Below, piece by piece: positions 29,610 through 39,662 of a stretch of 39,662 nt of DNA. Each line of letters starts with the position of its first letter. Within the stretch, counting starts at the first letter, position 1. The DNA is from Burkholderiales bacterium. Lineage in GTDB: Bacteria > Pseudomonadota > Gammaproteobacteria > Burkholderiales > Burkholderiaceae_C. Made by a program: the position numbers and the translations under genes. A model generated the notes under the pieces. It was given only the letters and a program-made list of their open reading frames with translations, was not told the DNA's origin and searched no databases. The DNA lies in NCBI GenBank assembly GCA_020354665.1, contig CP070653.1, positions 1,834,804 to 1,874,465 of the forward strand, given 5' to 3'.

Positions 29610-30710
29610 TCAAGGCGCCGTGTGGGTGCCGAGGTAGCGCTTGCGCCAGAAGTAGGCACCCAGCCCGACGCCCAGTGCGGCCATCAAGCCAAGCGTGATC
29701 CAGACACCGGTCGCGCTGTGTATCAGGGGAAGCGCATCGAAGTTCATGCCGAAGATCCCGGTGACCAGGTTGAGCGGCAGGAAGATCGCGGTCAGCACCG
29801 TCAGCGTGCGCATGATGTCGTTGGTCCGCCGTCCCAGCGCCGAGAAGTGCATCTGCACCGCAGCTTCAGCGGATTGCTCCAGCCTGCGCACGTGGGCGAG
29901 GACCCGCTCGATGTGCTCGAGGACGTCGCGTGAACGCACATTGAGCAACTCGCGCTCGCGTTGCGCGACCGGTGCCACCTCGGCGGGCCACTCCGCCACC
30001 GCGTCGATCCACTCCTGGATCGCGCTGCGCTGGTCCTCACAGGTGTCTTCGAGCTGATGCAGCTGGTTGCGCGACGCCAGCAGCAGCTGCCAGTCGCGGA
30101 AGTGGCTCTTCGGATCGAGCAGTTCGTTCTGGAGATGGCCGAACTGGCGCGTGAGCAGGCGGCGAAGCTCGAGGTAACCGTCGACCATGTGGTTGACCAT
30201 GCGCAGCATCAAGTCCGCCGGATTCGGCGGTAACCTCGTCCCGGCGCGCGCCTCCGGTCCGCTCATCGCGGCCAACCGCGACGCGAAGTACTCCCGTACC
30301 GCGCAATCCGCCGGGTGCACGGTCAGCAGCACGCGGTCGAACAGCGCAAACCCCACCGGACTTGTGTCAATCGAGGGCAGGGCAGCCCGCGCGGGATGCG
30401 ACAGAGGATCCCGCGCAGCGCCGGCTTGCTCTTCGCTGCCCGCGGCCGGTGCGAGGCGGCGGAACACGAGCATGTCGTACCACGAGGTGTAGTCGAAGTG
30501 CGAAGGCAGTTGGTTGTTGAGCAGGTCCGACACGTGCAGGTCGACAAGCTGGCCGCCCGTCCAGCGCTGCAGCGCAGCCTGCACCGGCCCGGCGCGACCT
30601 TCGAAGATCTGGCGTGCGATGCCGACCCAAAGATAACCTTCGCCGGGCAGGCTCTGCGGCAGCGCGTCGATTTCCCGGAACTGCTCGGCGCTGACGTGGA
30701 AGATACGCAT
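29610..30710 (-). CDS. CorA-family divalent cation transporter (ZntB-like)
   Basis: This 366-aa protein has a long cytoplasmic N-terminal domain, a helical stalk and two C-terminal membrane helices. The CorA signature GMN lies in GIFGMNFD between them, after LTAIFLPLNLVT. The family moves Mg2+, Co2+, Ni2+ or Zn2+; the ion cannot be told from the sequence. I chose the ATG at 30710 (MRIFHVSAEQF) over a TTG at 30737. It lies 23 bp downstream of hemB on the same strand and is probably co-transcribed. Since HemB enzymes need metal, a metal-supply link is possible but speculative. Confidence 0.88.
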   Translation of the reverse strand: MRIFHVSAEQFREIDALPQSLPGEGYLWVGIARQIFEGRAGPVQAALQRWTGGQLVDLHVSDLLNNQLPSHFDYTSWYDMLVFRRLAPAAGSEEQAGAARDPLSHPARAALPSIDTSPVGFALFDRVLLTVHPADCAVREYFASRLAAMSGPEARAGTRLPPNPADLMLRMVNHMVDGYLELRRLLTRQFGHLQNELLDPKSHFRDWQLLLASRNQLHQLEDTCEDQRSAIQEWIDAVAEWPAEVAPVAQRERELLNVRSRDVLEHIERVLAHVRRLEQSAEAAVQMHFSALGRRTNDIMRTLTVLTAIFLPLNLVTGIFGMNFDALPLIHSATGVWITLGLMAALGVGLGAYFWRKRYLGTHTAP

Positions 30711-30733
30711 CGCGCCGTTGCCGCGGTGGTGTA

Positions 30734-32485
<1,752 letters not shown>

Positions 32486-32522
32486 ATGCAATGACCGAAG
32501 GGGCGCGTTTCGCCGCGGTCGC

Positions 32523-33653
32523 GTGGTGAGCCGGCGGGGCCGAGTCGGCACGAGTGCGGCCGTACCGCTCGCGCTCGCTTGGGCCGTGCTGGTCGTTTAT
32601 GCCTCGCTCTACCCGTTCAGCGGGTGGGGAGCACAGCAGGGCCCGTTCGATCTGGGGTTCCTTCTGCTGCCGTGGCCACGCTGGATCGACCGGTTCGACA
32701 CGGCGGCCAACCTGGCCGCCTACGTGCCGATGGGCACACTCGTGTTCGCCGCCGCGGTGCGCAGCGGGGCGTCTTCGCGACGCTCGGTGTGGCTCGCCCT
32801 GGCGATTTCAGCGGTCCTCTCTTACCTACTGGAAATGCTCCAGCACCTGTTGCCGCAGCGGGTGCCGTCGCGGCTCGACTGGTTGCTGAACACAGCGGGT
32901 GCCGGCGCAGGCGTGGCCGTGGGGTTGGCGCTCGACCAGCTCGGTCTGCTGGCATGGTGGCAAGGCCTGCGCGAGCGCTGGTTCGCGCACGCCAGCCCAA
33001 CGGCGCTCACGCTGCTCCTGCTCTGGCCGGCCGGACTGCTCTTTCCTGCGCCCGTGCCGTTGGGCATGGGGCAGGCGCTCGACCGGCTGCGTGAACAGGT
33101 GGTCTTCGCGCTGCTCGACACACCATGGTCGTCGCTGATCGACAGCTGGGCACTGGCCGATATCGTGCGGGTGGAACCGCTGCCGGTGCCGGCTGAGGTC
33201 AGCGTGACTGCGCTTGGCCTGCTGGCGCCGTGCCTGCTCGCCTACACGGTGACGCTGGGTGCATGGCGCCGGGCACTGCTCGTCCTCGGCGCTGCCGGCG
33301 TCGGCCTGGCGACAACCACACTGGCCACTGCGCTCAATTTCGGCCCGGAACACGCAACGGCATGGATCACGCCACGCGCATGGGCTGGCATCGGTGCCGG
33401 CGTCGCGATTGCGCTGGCGCTCGTCGCCGTGTCTTGGCGCGGCGCTGCCGGACTGGGACTGGTGGTTCTCACGACGCTCGTCGCCTTGATCTCCCAGGCG
33501 CCGGAGGATCCGTATTTCGCTGAAAGCCTGCAGGCCTGGGAGCAGGGACGCTTCATCCATTTGCACGGCATCGCGCAGTGGATCGGATGGCTATGGCCGT
33601 ACGCGGTGCTCGTGCACTTGCTGGCGCGCATCAGTTCGCGCGAGCCTTCGTGA
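32523..33653 (+). CDS. VanZ-like family membrane protein
   Basis: This 376-aa polytopic membrane protein has the VanZ signature in its first half: RFDTAANLAAYVPMG, LLEMLQHLLPQRVPSRLDWLLN and AGAGAGVAVG. A long hydrophobic second half with more membrane helices follows. It starts at one of two adjacent GTG codons (32523 or 32526). Most chromosomal VanZ-like proteins have no proven role and need not confer glycopeptide resistance. It is 37 bp downstream of the HemJ-like gene. Confidence 0.8.
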   Translation: MVSRRGRVGTSAAVPLALAWAVLVVYASLYPFSGWGAQQGPFDLGFLLLPWPRWIDRFDTAANLAAYVPMGTLVFAAAVRSGASSRRSVWLALAISAVLSYLLEMLQHLLPQRVPSRLDWLLNTAGAGAGVAVGLALDQLGLLAWWQGLRERWFAHASPTALTLLLLWPAGLLFPAPVPLGMGQALDRLREQVVFALLDTPWSSLIDSWALADIVRVEPLPVPAEVSVTALGLLAPCLLAYTVTLGAWRRALLVLGAAGVGLATTTLATALNFGPEHATAWITPRAWAGIGAGVAIALALVAVSWRGAAGLGLVVLTTLVALISQAPEDPYFAESLQAWEQGRFIHLHGIAQWIGWLWPYAVLVHLLARISSREPS

Positions 33654-33701
33654 GCCGTGCGCAGCGACATGGCGTCTCGGGAGCGAACCTACAATTCCCG
33701 C

Positions 33702-34028
33702 ATGGGCTACTACCAGCGACACATCTTCTTCTGCTTGAACGAGCGCGAAGGTGGCGAGGCATGCTGCGCGCAGCACGGAGCGCAGGACGCATTCGATCAC
33801 TGCAAGGTGCGCATCAAGGCCGAAGGATTGAACGGACCAGGCCGTGTGCGAGTCAATCGAGCAGGGTGTCTGGATCGCTGCGCGGGGGGGCCGGTGGCCG
33901 TGGTTTATCCCGAGGGCGTTTGGTATACCTATGTGGACGCAGCCGACGTCGACGAAATCGTCGAGTCGCACCTGAAGAACGGTCGCATCGTCGAGCGCTT
34001 GCTACTGGCGCCCGACGTGGGGCGTTGA
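33702..34028 (+). CDS. thioredoxin-like [2Fe-2S] ferredoxin
   Basis: This 108-aa protein resembles the thioredoxin-fold [2Fe-2S] ferredoxins. It starts MGYYQRHIFFCLNEREGG and has cysteines at 11, 21, 22, 34, 56 and 60, with RVNRAGCLDRCAGGPVAVVYPEGVWY as the hallmark second half. It is a likely small cytoplasmic electron carrier with unknown partners. I chose the ATG at 33702 over an in-frame upstream start at 33657, whose extra residues do not fit the fold. The next gene starts 10 bp after it. Confidence 0.88.
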   Translation: MGYYQRHIFFCLNEREGGEACCAQHGAQDAFDHCKVRIKAEGLNGPGRVRVNRAGCLDRCAGGPVAVVYPEGVWYTYVDAADVDEIVESHLKNGRIVERLLLAPDVGR

Positions 34029-34038
34029 GGCCAGCGGC

Positions 34039-34665
34039 TTGAACCTGCGTACCGTCCGCAAGAGCATCGGCGGGCCGGCTGGCGCGATCGAGTGCGCGAT
34101 CGATGAGCCGGGACAGGCTGTGCCGCATGGCCTGGCCGTGGCCTGCCATCCGCACCCGCTGCACGGCGGAACGATGGACAACAAGGTCGTTCAAACCCTG
34201 GCACGCACGTTCGTCGAGCTCGGTTACTCGAGCGTGCGCTTCAATTTCCGCGGTGTCGGCGGGTCCGCCGGTGCGTGGGACGAAGGGCGCGGCGAGGTCG
34301 ACGATGCGTTGGCCGTCATCGAAGCGTTCGGCGGTTCACATCGCCCGTTGCTGCTCGGTGGGTTCTCGTTTGGCGGCTACATCGCGGCGCAGGCGGCTGC
34401 CCGGCTTGCGCAATACGCAAGGCCCCGCCGTCTCGTGCTCATCGCTCCGGCCACCAGCCGCTTTGGGATGCCCGCTGTGGCGGAAGGCACTGTCGTTGTC
34501 CACGGTGAGGCTGACGACGTGGTTCCGCTGTCGGCGACACTCGACTGGGCCCGCTCGCAGTCGCTGCCGGTGACGGTGGTGCCGGGTGCGGGACACTTCT
34601 TTCACGGGCAGCTGACATTGCTCAAGCGTCTGCTGCTCCTCGCGCTCGCGCCGCCGCCCCTGTAG
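34039..34665 (+). CDS. alpha/beta hydrolase (dienelactone hydrolase-like)
   Basis: This 208-aa hydrolase has CHPHPLHGGTMDNKVVQTLAR near the start, RFNFRGVGGSAG, the nucleophile elbow GGFSFGGY, an acid in VHGEADDVVP and the catalytic histidine in GAGHFFHG. The pattern is that of a family of small bacterial hydrolases with no agreed substrate. Translation probably starts at a TTG at 34039, with GAGG upstream. It sits 10 bp after the ferredoxin gene and is likely in the same operon. Confidence 0.8.
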   Translation: MNLRTVRKSIGGPAGAIECAIDEPGQAVPHGLAVACHPHPLHGGTMDNKVVQTLARTFVELGYSSVRFNFRGVGGSAGAWDEGRGEVDDALAVIEAFGGSHRPLLLGGFSFGGYIAAQAAARLAQYARPRRLVLIAPATSRFGMPAVAEGTVVVHGEADDVVPLSATLDWARSQSLPVTVVPGAGHFFHGQLTLLKRLLLLALAPPPL

Positions 34666-34745
34666 CCGTATCGCTGGGTTCGTGCCCGGGGACAGGAAAC
34701 CACCGCGCCGCAATGGCCACCCTTAAGTTGACCTTGTACTTGCCG

Positions 34746-35921
34746 ATGAAACGACTGATCGTATTCCTGCTGCTGAGCTACGTTGCGATGAGCTGCGCCT
34801 TCGCGCAGTTGCCTCAACCCCCGGAGGTGGCGGCGCGCAGCTATCTCCTGCTCGATCTGACGACGGGCACGACGCTGGCCGAGCGTAACGCGGACGCACC
34901 GGCGGACCCGGCGTCGCTGACCAAACTGATGACCGCCTATCTCGTGTTCGCTGCGTTACGCGACCACAAGCTCACGCTGGAACAGGCGCTGCCAGTGAGC
35001 GTCAGAGCGTGGGACGAACGCAAGGGCGGCGCGTCGGTGATGTTCATCGAACCGAAGATGACACCCAAGGTCGACGAACTGCTGCACGGCATGATCGTGC
35101 AATCGGGCAACGATGCGTCGGTGGCACTTGCCGAAGGCGTGGCTGGCACGGTCGAGAACTTCGTGGCGATGATGAATCGCCAGGCTGAGGCGTTCGGTTT
35201 GAAGAACACCACGTTCAAGAACGTCACCGGAATGACCGAGCCGGGCCACGGCAGTACGGCACGCGACCTGGCCGTGATCGCCTCGCAGATCATCTCCGAC
35301 TTCCAGGAGTTCTATCCCTATTACTCGATTCGCCAGTACACGTTCAACAAGATCAAGCAAGACAACCGCAATCTGCTGCTGGGCCGCGATCCGTCAGTCG
35401 ACGGCATGAAGACCGGCTTCACCGACGCCGCGGGCTATTGCCTGATCGCCAGCGCACAACGCGAATTTCCCAACCTGGCCAAGGGAGGCAATGGTCCGGG
35501 CAACCGCCGCCTACTGTCCGTCGTGCTCGGGACCGATTCGCGCGAGGCACGTGCCAGCGAGAGCCAGAAGCTGTTGAACTGGGGGTTCACCGCGTGGGAC
35601 GCGATCCGCTTGTTCGAGGCGGGGACGCCGATCGCGACGCCCGAAGTGTGGAAGGGCGCAAACCGGCAGGCCAAGCTGGGCGTGTCCGCGCCGGTATTGG
35701 TGGCCGTGCCGCACGGTGAAGGAGGCAAGTTGCAGACACGCATCGAGCGCCCCGACCCGCTCGTCGCCCCGCTTGCGCAGAGCCAGCGGGTCGGGACGAT
35801 CAGAGTCAGCACCTCGACGGGCAGCATGGTGGCTGAAGTGCCGTTGGTGGTACAGGAGGCGGTGCCCGAGGCGGGTCTGTTCGGGCGTGCCTGGGATGCG
35901 CTGCGTTTGTGGATCAAGTAA
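34746..35921 (+). CDS. dacC: D-alanyl-D-alanine carboxypeptidase (penicillin-binding protein 5/6 type)
   Basis: This 391-aa low-molecular-mass penicillin-binding protein trims the terminal D-Ala from peptidoglycan pentapeptides. A signal peptide covers about residues 1-20 (ending SCAFA). The catalytic motifs are SLTK (Ser57, Lys60), SGN (120-122) and KTG (221-223). A C-terminal PBP5-type beta domain and a terminal amphipathic stretch (GRAWDALRLWIK) for membrane attachment follow. I chose the ATG at 34746 because it gives a clean signal peptide; an ATG at 34713 would add 11 residues. Downstream is a D-amino-acid aminotransferase gene. The symbol dacC is by family; dacA would be equally fair. 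Confidence 0.92.
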   Translation: MKRLIVFLLLSYVAMSCAFAQLPQPPEVAARSYLLLDLTTGTTLAERNADAPADPASLTKLMTAYLVFAALRDHKLTLEQALPVSVRAWDERKGGASVMFIEPKMTPKVDELLHGMIVQSGNDASVALAEGVAGTVENFVAMMNRQAEAFGLKNTTFKNVTGMTEPGHGSTARDLAVIASQIISDFQEFYPYYSIRQYTFNKIKQDNRNLLLGRDPSVDGMKTGFTDAAGYCLIASAQREFPNLAKGGNGPGNRRLLSVVLGTDSREARASESQKLLNWGFTAWDAIRLFEAGTPIATPEVWKGANRQAKLGVSAPVLVAVPHGEGGKLQTRIERPDPLVAPLAQSQRVGTIRVSTSTGSMVAEVPLVVQEAVPEAGLFGRAWDALRLWIK

Positions 35922-35951
35922 GCTGCAAGCGATCTTTCGCGAAAGCCGGTG

Positions 35952-36854
35952 ATGTCCAACCTTCCAGACAGCGTTTGCTACCTGAACGGGCAGTACCTGC
36001 GACTTGCCGACGCCAAGGTATCGGTGCTCGATCGAGGCTTCATCTTTGGTGACGGCGTTTACGAAGTCATTCCGGTGTATGCAAGGCGCCTGTTCCGCTT
36101 CAACGAACACATGGCTCGGCTCGCGCGCTCGCTCGACAAGGTGCGCATCGCCAACCCTTTTTCGCGTGAACAGTGGCTCGACCGCATCGGTGTCGTGGTC
36201 ACGGCGCTGGCGGCGGACGCCGGCGCCAACGACCAGCTTGTCTATCTGCAGGTTACGCGCGGCGTCGCGCCACGGGATCACGTGATGCCGACGGATGTCG
36301 AACCGACGGTCTTCGTGATGTCCGGTCCGATGAAGCCGCCCACTGCGGAGCAGCGGCACCACGGCGTGGCATGCGTGACGGCGCGCGACTTCCGGTGGGA
36401 GCGGGGCGACATCAAGAGCACGTCGCTGCTCGGCAATGTCCTGGCCCGGCAGATTTCGGCGGATCGTGGTGCGGTCGAAACGATCCTGTTTCGCGAGGGG
36501 CCCAATGGGGTCGGCTTCCTCACGGAGGCTTCGGCGAGCAACGTGTGGATCGTCCACGAAGGAGCGCTGCTTGGGCCACCCAAGAGCGAGCACGTGCTCG
36601 AGGGGATTCGCTATGACCTGCTGGCCGAGCTGTGCGAGGAGTGCGGCATAGGCTATAACCTGCGCCCCATTCCCGAGTCCGACGTGTTGTCCGCCGACGA
36701 AATCATTCTCAGTTCAGCCACTAAGGAGGTGCTGCCGGTGACCCTGCTCGATGGCGAGCCGGTGGGTCACGGCGCACTGCGCGGTAAGCCCGGCCCGGTC
36801 TATGCCAGGCTCTACGAGGCGTACCAGCGAGCCAAGGCGACGCCGTCGGTCTAG
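35952..36854 (+). CDS. dat: D-amino acid aminotransferase
   Basis: This 300-aa fold-type IV PLP enzyme interconverts D-alanine/2-oxoglutarate and related pairs. Features are VSVLDRGFIFGDGVYEVIP at residues 23-41, YLQVTRGVAPRDH, catalytic Lys155 in GDIKSTSLLGN, and FLTEASASNVWIV. An ILVE-like branched-chain activity is the alternative, but the RGVAPRDH segment and the dacC-type neighbour favour the D-amino-acid enzyme. Starts at 35949 (GTG) and 35952 (ATG) are adjacent; I use the ATG. The order dacC-type, dat, DUF493, lipB, lipA is common in Burkholderiales. Confidence 0.85.
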   Translation: MSNLPDSVCYLNGQYLRLADAKVSVLDRGFIFGDGVYEVIPVYARRLFRFNEHMARLARSLDKVRIANPFSREQWLDRIGVVVTALAADAGANDQLVYLQVTRGVAPRDHVMPTDVEPTVFVMSGPMKPPTAEQRHHGVACVTARDFRWERGDIKSTSLLGNVLARQISADRGAVETILFREGPNGVGFLTEASASNVWIVHEGALLGPPKSEHVLEGIRYDLLAELCEECGIGYNLRPIPESDVLSADEIILSSATKEVLPVTLLDGEPVGHGALRGKPGPVYARLYEAYQRAKATPSV

Positions 36855-36880
36855 CGCTCGAGCGGCCGGTCATCGGTGTG

Positions 36881-37147
36881 ATGCGACCCGAGCCCAGCTT
36901 GATCGAATACCCCTGCGCCTTTCCGATCAAGGTCATGGGCGCCAACGTGGCCGGTTTTGTCGAGGCCGTGGCGTGTATCGCGCAGCAGTTCGACCCCGGC
37001 TTTGACGCAGCCACCATCGAGCAGCGCGAGAGCCAGGCCGGCAAGTACCTCGGATTGACCGTCACCGTGACAGCTACCGACCAGGAGCAGCTCGACGGGC
37101 TCTATCGCACGCTGTCGAGCCACCCGATGGTCAAGGTCGTTCTTTAG
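36881..37147 (+). CDS. ybeD: DUF493 family protein (YbeD-like)
   Basis: This 88-aa protein shows the YbeD/DUF493 pattern: [39 protein letters not shown] and ending HPMVKVVL. The fold resembles ACT-like regulatory domains. Its position directly upstream of lipB is conserved in proteobacteria and suggests a link to lipoylation, but its molecular role is unknown. The GTG at 36878 and ATG at 36881 are both possible starts. lipB begins 10 bp after its stop. Confidence 0.9.
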   Translation: MRPEPSLIEYPCAFPIKVMGANVAGFVEAVACIAQQFDPGFDAATIEQRESQAGKYLGLTVTVTATDQEQLDGLYRTLSSHPMVKVVL

Positions 37148-37157
37148 GCCCGGCTGC

Positions 37158-37832
37158 ATGATCATCCGGTCGCTTGGCCGCGTTCCCTACCTGGAGACGG
37201 TCGAGGCGATGCGCGGCTACACCCAGCGGCGCGACGGCGCCGCGCCCGACGAGCTTTGGTTGTGCGAGCACGAGCCGGTCTTCACGCTCGGCGTTGCCGG
37301 CCAGACCGAGCATGTGCTCCGCGCCAGCGAGATACCGGTCGTGGCGTCTGACCGCGGTGGCCAGGTGACCTACCACGGCCCGGGCCAGGTGGTGGCGTAT
37401 CCGCTCGTCGACCTGCAGCGCCTGGGAATCTTCGTCAAGGAATTCGTATTCCGGTTGGAGGCGGCGGCGCTTCAGACACTCGAGCGCTACGGGATCACCG
37501 GCCATCGGGTTCGCGGCGCACCCGGCGTTTACGTGTGTCTCAGCGAACCGTTCTCGCACGCAACCCTCGCGACCCGACCGCCCGGTACGGACCCTTTCGA
37601 GGACCTGGCCAAGGTTGCCGCTCTGGGCATCAAGGTCACTCGCCACTGCACATACCACGGGCTGGCGCTGAACGTCGCGATGGATCTGGAGCCCTTCTCG
37701 CGCATCAACCCATGTGGCTATGCCGGGCTGCAGATTACCGATCTGGCTAGACTCGGCATTGCTGCCACTTGGCCAGAGGTTGCCACGGTACTGGGCGAGC
37801 GCCTGGCCGCACACCTCAGCCCCTCGAGATGA
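37158..37832 (+). CDS. lipB: octanoyltransferase LipB
   Basis: LipB moves octanoate from acyl carrier protein onto lipoyl domains. The 224-aa protein has [20 protein letters not shown], catalytic Lys152 in [10 protein letters not shown] and Cys186 in INPCGYAGL, with the usual 34-residue spacing. An insertion-like segment (about 128-148, [20 protein letters not shown]) lies before the catalytic lysine and lengthens that loop. The stop overlaps the lipA start by 4 bp. Confidence 0.95.
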   Translation: MIIRSLGRVPYLETVEAMRGYTQRRDGAAPDELWLCEHEPVFTLGVAGQTEHVLRASEIPVVASDRGGQVTYHGPGQVVAYPLVDLQRLGIFVKEFVFRLEAAALQTLERYGITGHRVRGAPGVYVCLSEPFSHATLATRPPGTDPFEDLAKVAALGIKVTRHCTYHGLALNVAMDLEPFSRINPCGYAGLQITDLARLGIAATWPEVATVLGERLAAHLSPSR

Positions 37833-38815
37833 GCAAGCTGCCCGAATCCGCCGCCTCCTACGACCCGACCGCGAAGCAGAAGTCGAAGGAGAAGACGGCG
37901 CGCATTCCGATCAAGGTGCTGCCTGCGGACGCCCTGAGCAAGCCGGACTGGATTCGTGTCAGAGCCGGTTCGCCGTCGACGCGGTTCTATGAGATCAAAC
38001 AGGTTCTGCGCGCTCACAGGCTGCACACGGTGTGTGAGGAAGCGAGCTGCCCGAATATCGGCGAGTGCTTTGGCAAGGGCACGGCGACCTTCATGATCAT
38101 GGGCGACAAGTGCACGCGACGGTGTCCGTTCTGCGACGTGGGTCACGGTCGCCCTGATCCGCTGGACGCTGATGAGCCGGTCAATCTTGCGACGACGATT
38201 GCCGCGCTCAAGCTATCCTATGTCGTCATCACGAGTGTCGACCGTGATGACCTGCGCGACGGCGGCGCGGCGCACTTCGTCGAATGCATCCGACAGGTGC
38301 GCCATCAGTCGCCGAACACGCGCATCGAGATCCTGACGCCGGACTTCCGCGGCCGTGACGAGCGCGCGCTCGAGATCCTCAAGTCCGCACCGCCCGATGT
38401 CATGAACCACAATCTCGAAACCGTGCCACGCCTGTACAAGGAGGCGCGGCCCGGTAGCGACTATGCGTTCAGCCTCGCGCTGCTGAAGAAGTTCAAGGCG
38501 TCGAGCCCCGCAGTCCCAACCAAGAGCGGCCTGATGGTCGGGCTGGGTGAAACCGACGAAGAAATCCTTCAGGTGATGCGCGACATGCGCGATCACGGCA
38601 TCGACATGCTGACGATCGGCCAGTACCTCGCGCCAAGTGCGCACCACCTGCCGGTGCGCCGCTATGTCCATCCCGACACGTTCAAGATGTTCGAGGACCA
38701 GGCCTACAAGATGGGGTTTGCCCATGCTGCCGTTGGGGCGCTCGTGCGGTCGAGCTATCACGCGGACCAGCAGGCACACGCGGCCGGTGTACCGCGCCCG
38801 GCCGCCGTGCGCTGA
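37829..38815 (+). CDS. lipA: lipoyl synthase LipA
   Basis: LipA is the radical-SAM enzyme that inserts two sulfurs into octanoyl-lipoyl domains. The 328-aa protein has the auxiliary cluster cysteines Cys69, Cys74 and Cys80 in [12 protein letters not shown], the radical-SAM motif CTRRCPFC (Cys95, 99, 102) and the C-terminal RSSY motif that completes auxiliary cluster binding. The ATG at 37829 overlaps the lipB stop (ATGA). Together with LipB it completes endogenous lipoate synthesis. Confidence 0.97.
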   Translation: MSKLPESAASYDPTAKQKSKEKTARIPIKVLPADALSKPDWIRVRAGSPSTRFYEIKQVLRAHRLHTVCEEASCPNIGECFGKGTATFMIMGDKCTRRCPFCDVGHGRPDPLDADEPVNLATTIAALKLSYVVITSVDRDDLRDGGAAHFVECIRQVRHQSPNTRIEILTPDFRGRDERALEILKSAPPDVMNHNLETVPRLYKEARPGSDYAFSLALLKKFKASSPAVPTKSGLMVGLGETDEEILQVMRDMRDHGIDMLTIGQYLAPSAHHLPVRRYVHPDTFKMFEDQAYKMGFAHAAVGALVRSSYHADQQAHAAGVPRPAAVR

Positions 38816-38868
38816 CCGGTGATCTCATCGGTCGGACGGACCGCTGCGGCCGGCCGCCGAACGGGGAC

Positions 38869-39662
38869 ATGATCAGTTCGCCGTCCCCCTTGCACGACAC
38901 TCTGCCCTGCGGCAACTGTGGCCTGCCGCTGCGGCGTCTGGCACTGCAGGGGCATTATGCGCGGCCGGTCGAAATCGACCTGTGTTCGCCATGCCATCTG
39001 GTGTGGTTCGACAGCCTGGAATCGGTCCGTCTCACAGGAGCGTCGCTGCTCGAGCTGATCGGTGCGATGGCTGAAGCGCATGCCGAGCCGCATCGGCCGT
39101 TGGGCGATCGCTTGCGTTGCCCGCGCTGCAGCGGCGCGCTCAAACGGGTCGCCAATCGGTCTCGCTGGGGTCCCACCGAGCAACTCGAGTGCCTGCGCGG
39201 GCATGGTGCCTGGCAGACTTTCGCGCAGTTTCTGTCGGAGAAGGGCTACATGCGGGAATTGACTTCGGCGGACCGCGCAGCGTTGTTGCGCGTGAATTCC
39301 GCGCTCGCCTGCGTTAACTGTGGCGCACCGTTGGCCGATGCGGGATCTGCGGAATGCCGCCATTGCGGGTCGGTTCCAGGTCTCATTGACGTCGCACGGC
39401 TCGCGCGGGCGGTCGATCCAGAAGACGTGACCGCGGGTGCCGATTTGCGCAAGGCCCCGACCCGCGGGCATACCTTCAACTGTCACGCGTGTGGCGCCGC
39501 GGTTCCTGAGGGCGAATTGCTGCAATGCCCGAATTGCGGTGCCACGCTCGCCAGCCCCGATCTGCGTCGTGCTCATGTAGCGCTGCGCTCGCTTTCGCCG
39601 GCCCTGGAAGCACATTTACGTGCTCCCGCGCCGCACGTGCGCGCGCGTCGGCTGGATGCGCT
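38869..39662 (+). CDS. multi-zinc-ribbon protein, partial at the right edge
   Basis: An open frame of at least 264 codons starts at the ATG at 38869 (MISSPSPLHDTLPCGNCGLP) and runs off the window. It has seven CxxC pairs: CGNC, CSPC, CPRC, CVNC, CRHC, CHAC and CPNC. With the single CLRGH they suggest four zinc ribbons: 14-42, about 84-112, about 148-165 and about 205-223. The first resembles a TFIIB-type zinc ribbon (CSPCHLVWFDSLE). The end seen here is basic. Proteins of this type often continue into membrane helices, but that part is not visible. Function is unknown. Confidence 0.8.
   Translation, partial: MISSPSPLHDTLPCGNCGLPLRRLALQGHYARPVEIDLCSPCHLVWFDSLESVRLTGASLLELIGAMAEAHAEPHRPLGDRLRCPRCSGALKRVANRSRWGPTEQLECLRGHGAWQTFAQFLSEKGYMRELTSADRAALLRVNSALACVNCGAPLADAGSAECRHCGSVPGLIDVARLARAVDPEDVTAGADLRKAPTRGHTFNCHACGAAVPEGELLQCPNCGATLASPDLRRAHVALRSLSPALEAHLRAPAPHVRARRLDA

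Overview
The window is GC-rich DNA (roughly two thirds G+C by eye) packed with genes typical of a betaproteobacterium, most likely order Burkholderiales. The evidence is the box (benzoyl-CoA epoxidation) cluster with a BoxR-type regulator, a DUF1840 gene, the dacC-type / D-amino-acid aminotransferase / DUF493 / lipB / lipA gene order, a hemB next to an anti-hemB-like RNA, and a PCuAC copper chaperone. I cannot name a genus from the sequence alone.

Region 1 (1-17009) is an aerobic benzoate module built as two divergent operons around position 8500. The leftward operon holds a cupin-type DUF4863 gene, benzoate-CoA ligase, an alpha/beta hydrolase, a five-gene branched-chain-type ABC transporter (binding protein, two permeases, two ATPases), an antibiotic-biosynthesis-monooxygenase-fold protein and a decayed cupin gene. 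The rightward genes are boxR, boxC, boxB, boxA, an enoyl-CoA hydratase, a 3-hydroxyacyl-CoA dehydrogenase and a MaoC-type protein. Together they can import benzoate, activate it to benzoyl-CoA, epoxidise it (BoxAB), open the ring (BoxC) and carry the C6 product through beta-oxidation-like steps. The BoxD aldehyde dehydrogenase and the final thiolase are not in the window. The intergenic region has two strong promoters facing each other with overlapping start regions, and TGCA-N6-TGC sites fit BoxR operators.

Region 2 (17143-22919) starts with pobA (4-hydroxybenzoate to protocatechuate), then a 532-bp stretch with no gene, then a rightward run: a cyclopropane-fatty-acid-synthase-like methyltransferase, DUF1840, a PEBP-family protein, a histidine phosphatase and a D-threonine-aldolase-fold PLP enzyme.

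Region 3 (22934-29560) is housekeeping: ruvB and ruvA (leftward) separated by a rightward periplasmic copper chaperone gene, a sensor kinase and NarL-type regulator pair, then phoH(ybeZ)-ybeY.

Region 4 (29610-32485) has a CorA-family transporter and hemB leftward, and a HemJ-like gene rightward. Between hemB and hemJ sits a compact three-hairpin structure ending in a strong rho-independent terminator that points right and serves no annotated gene. I interpret it as an anti-hemB-type small RNA.

Region 5 (32523-39662) is a rightward run: a VanZ-like membrane protein, a [2Fe-2S] ferredoxin, an alpha/beta hydrolase, a D,D-carboxypeptidase, a D-amino-acid aminotransferase, DUF493, lipB, lipA and a multi-zinc-ribbon protein that runs off the right edge. 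Positions 1-155 show no recognisable feature.
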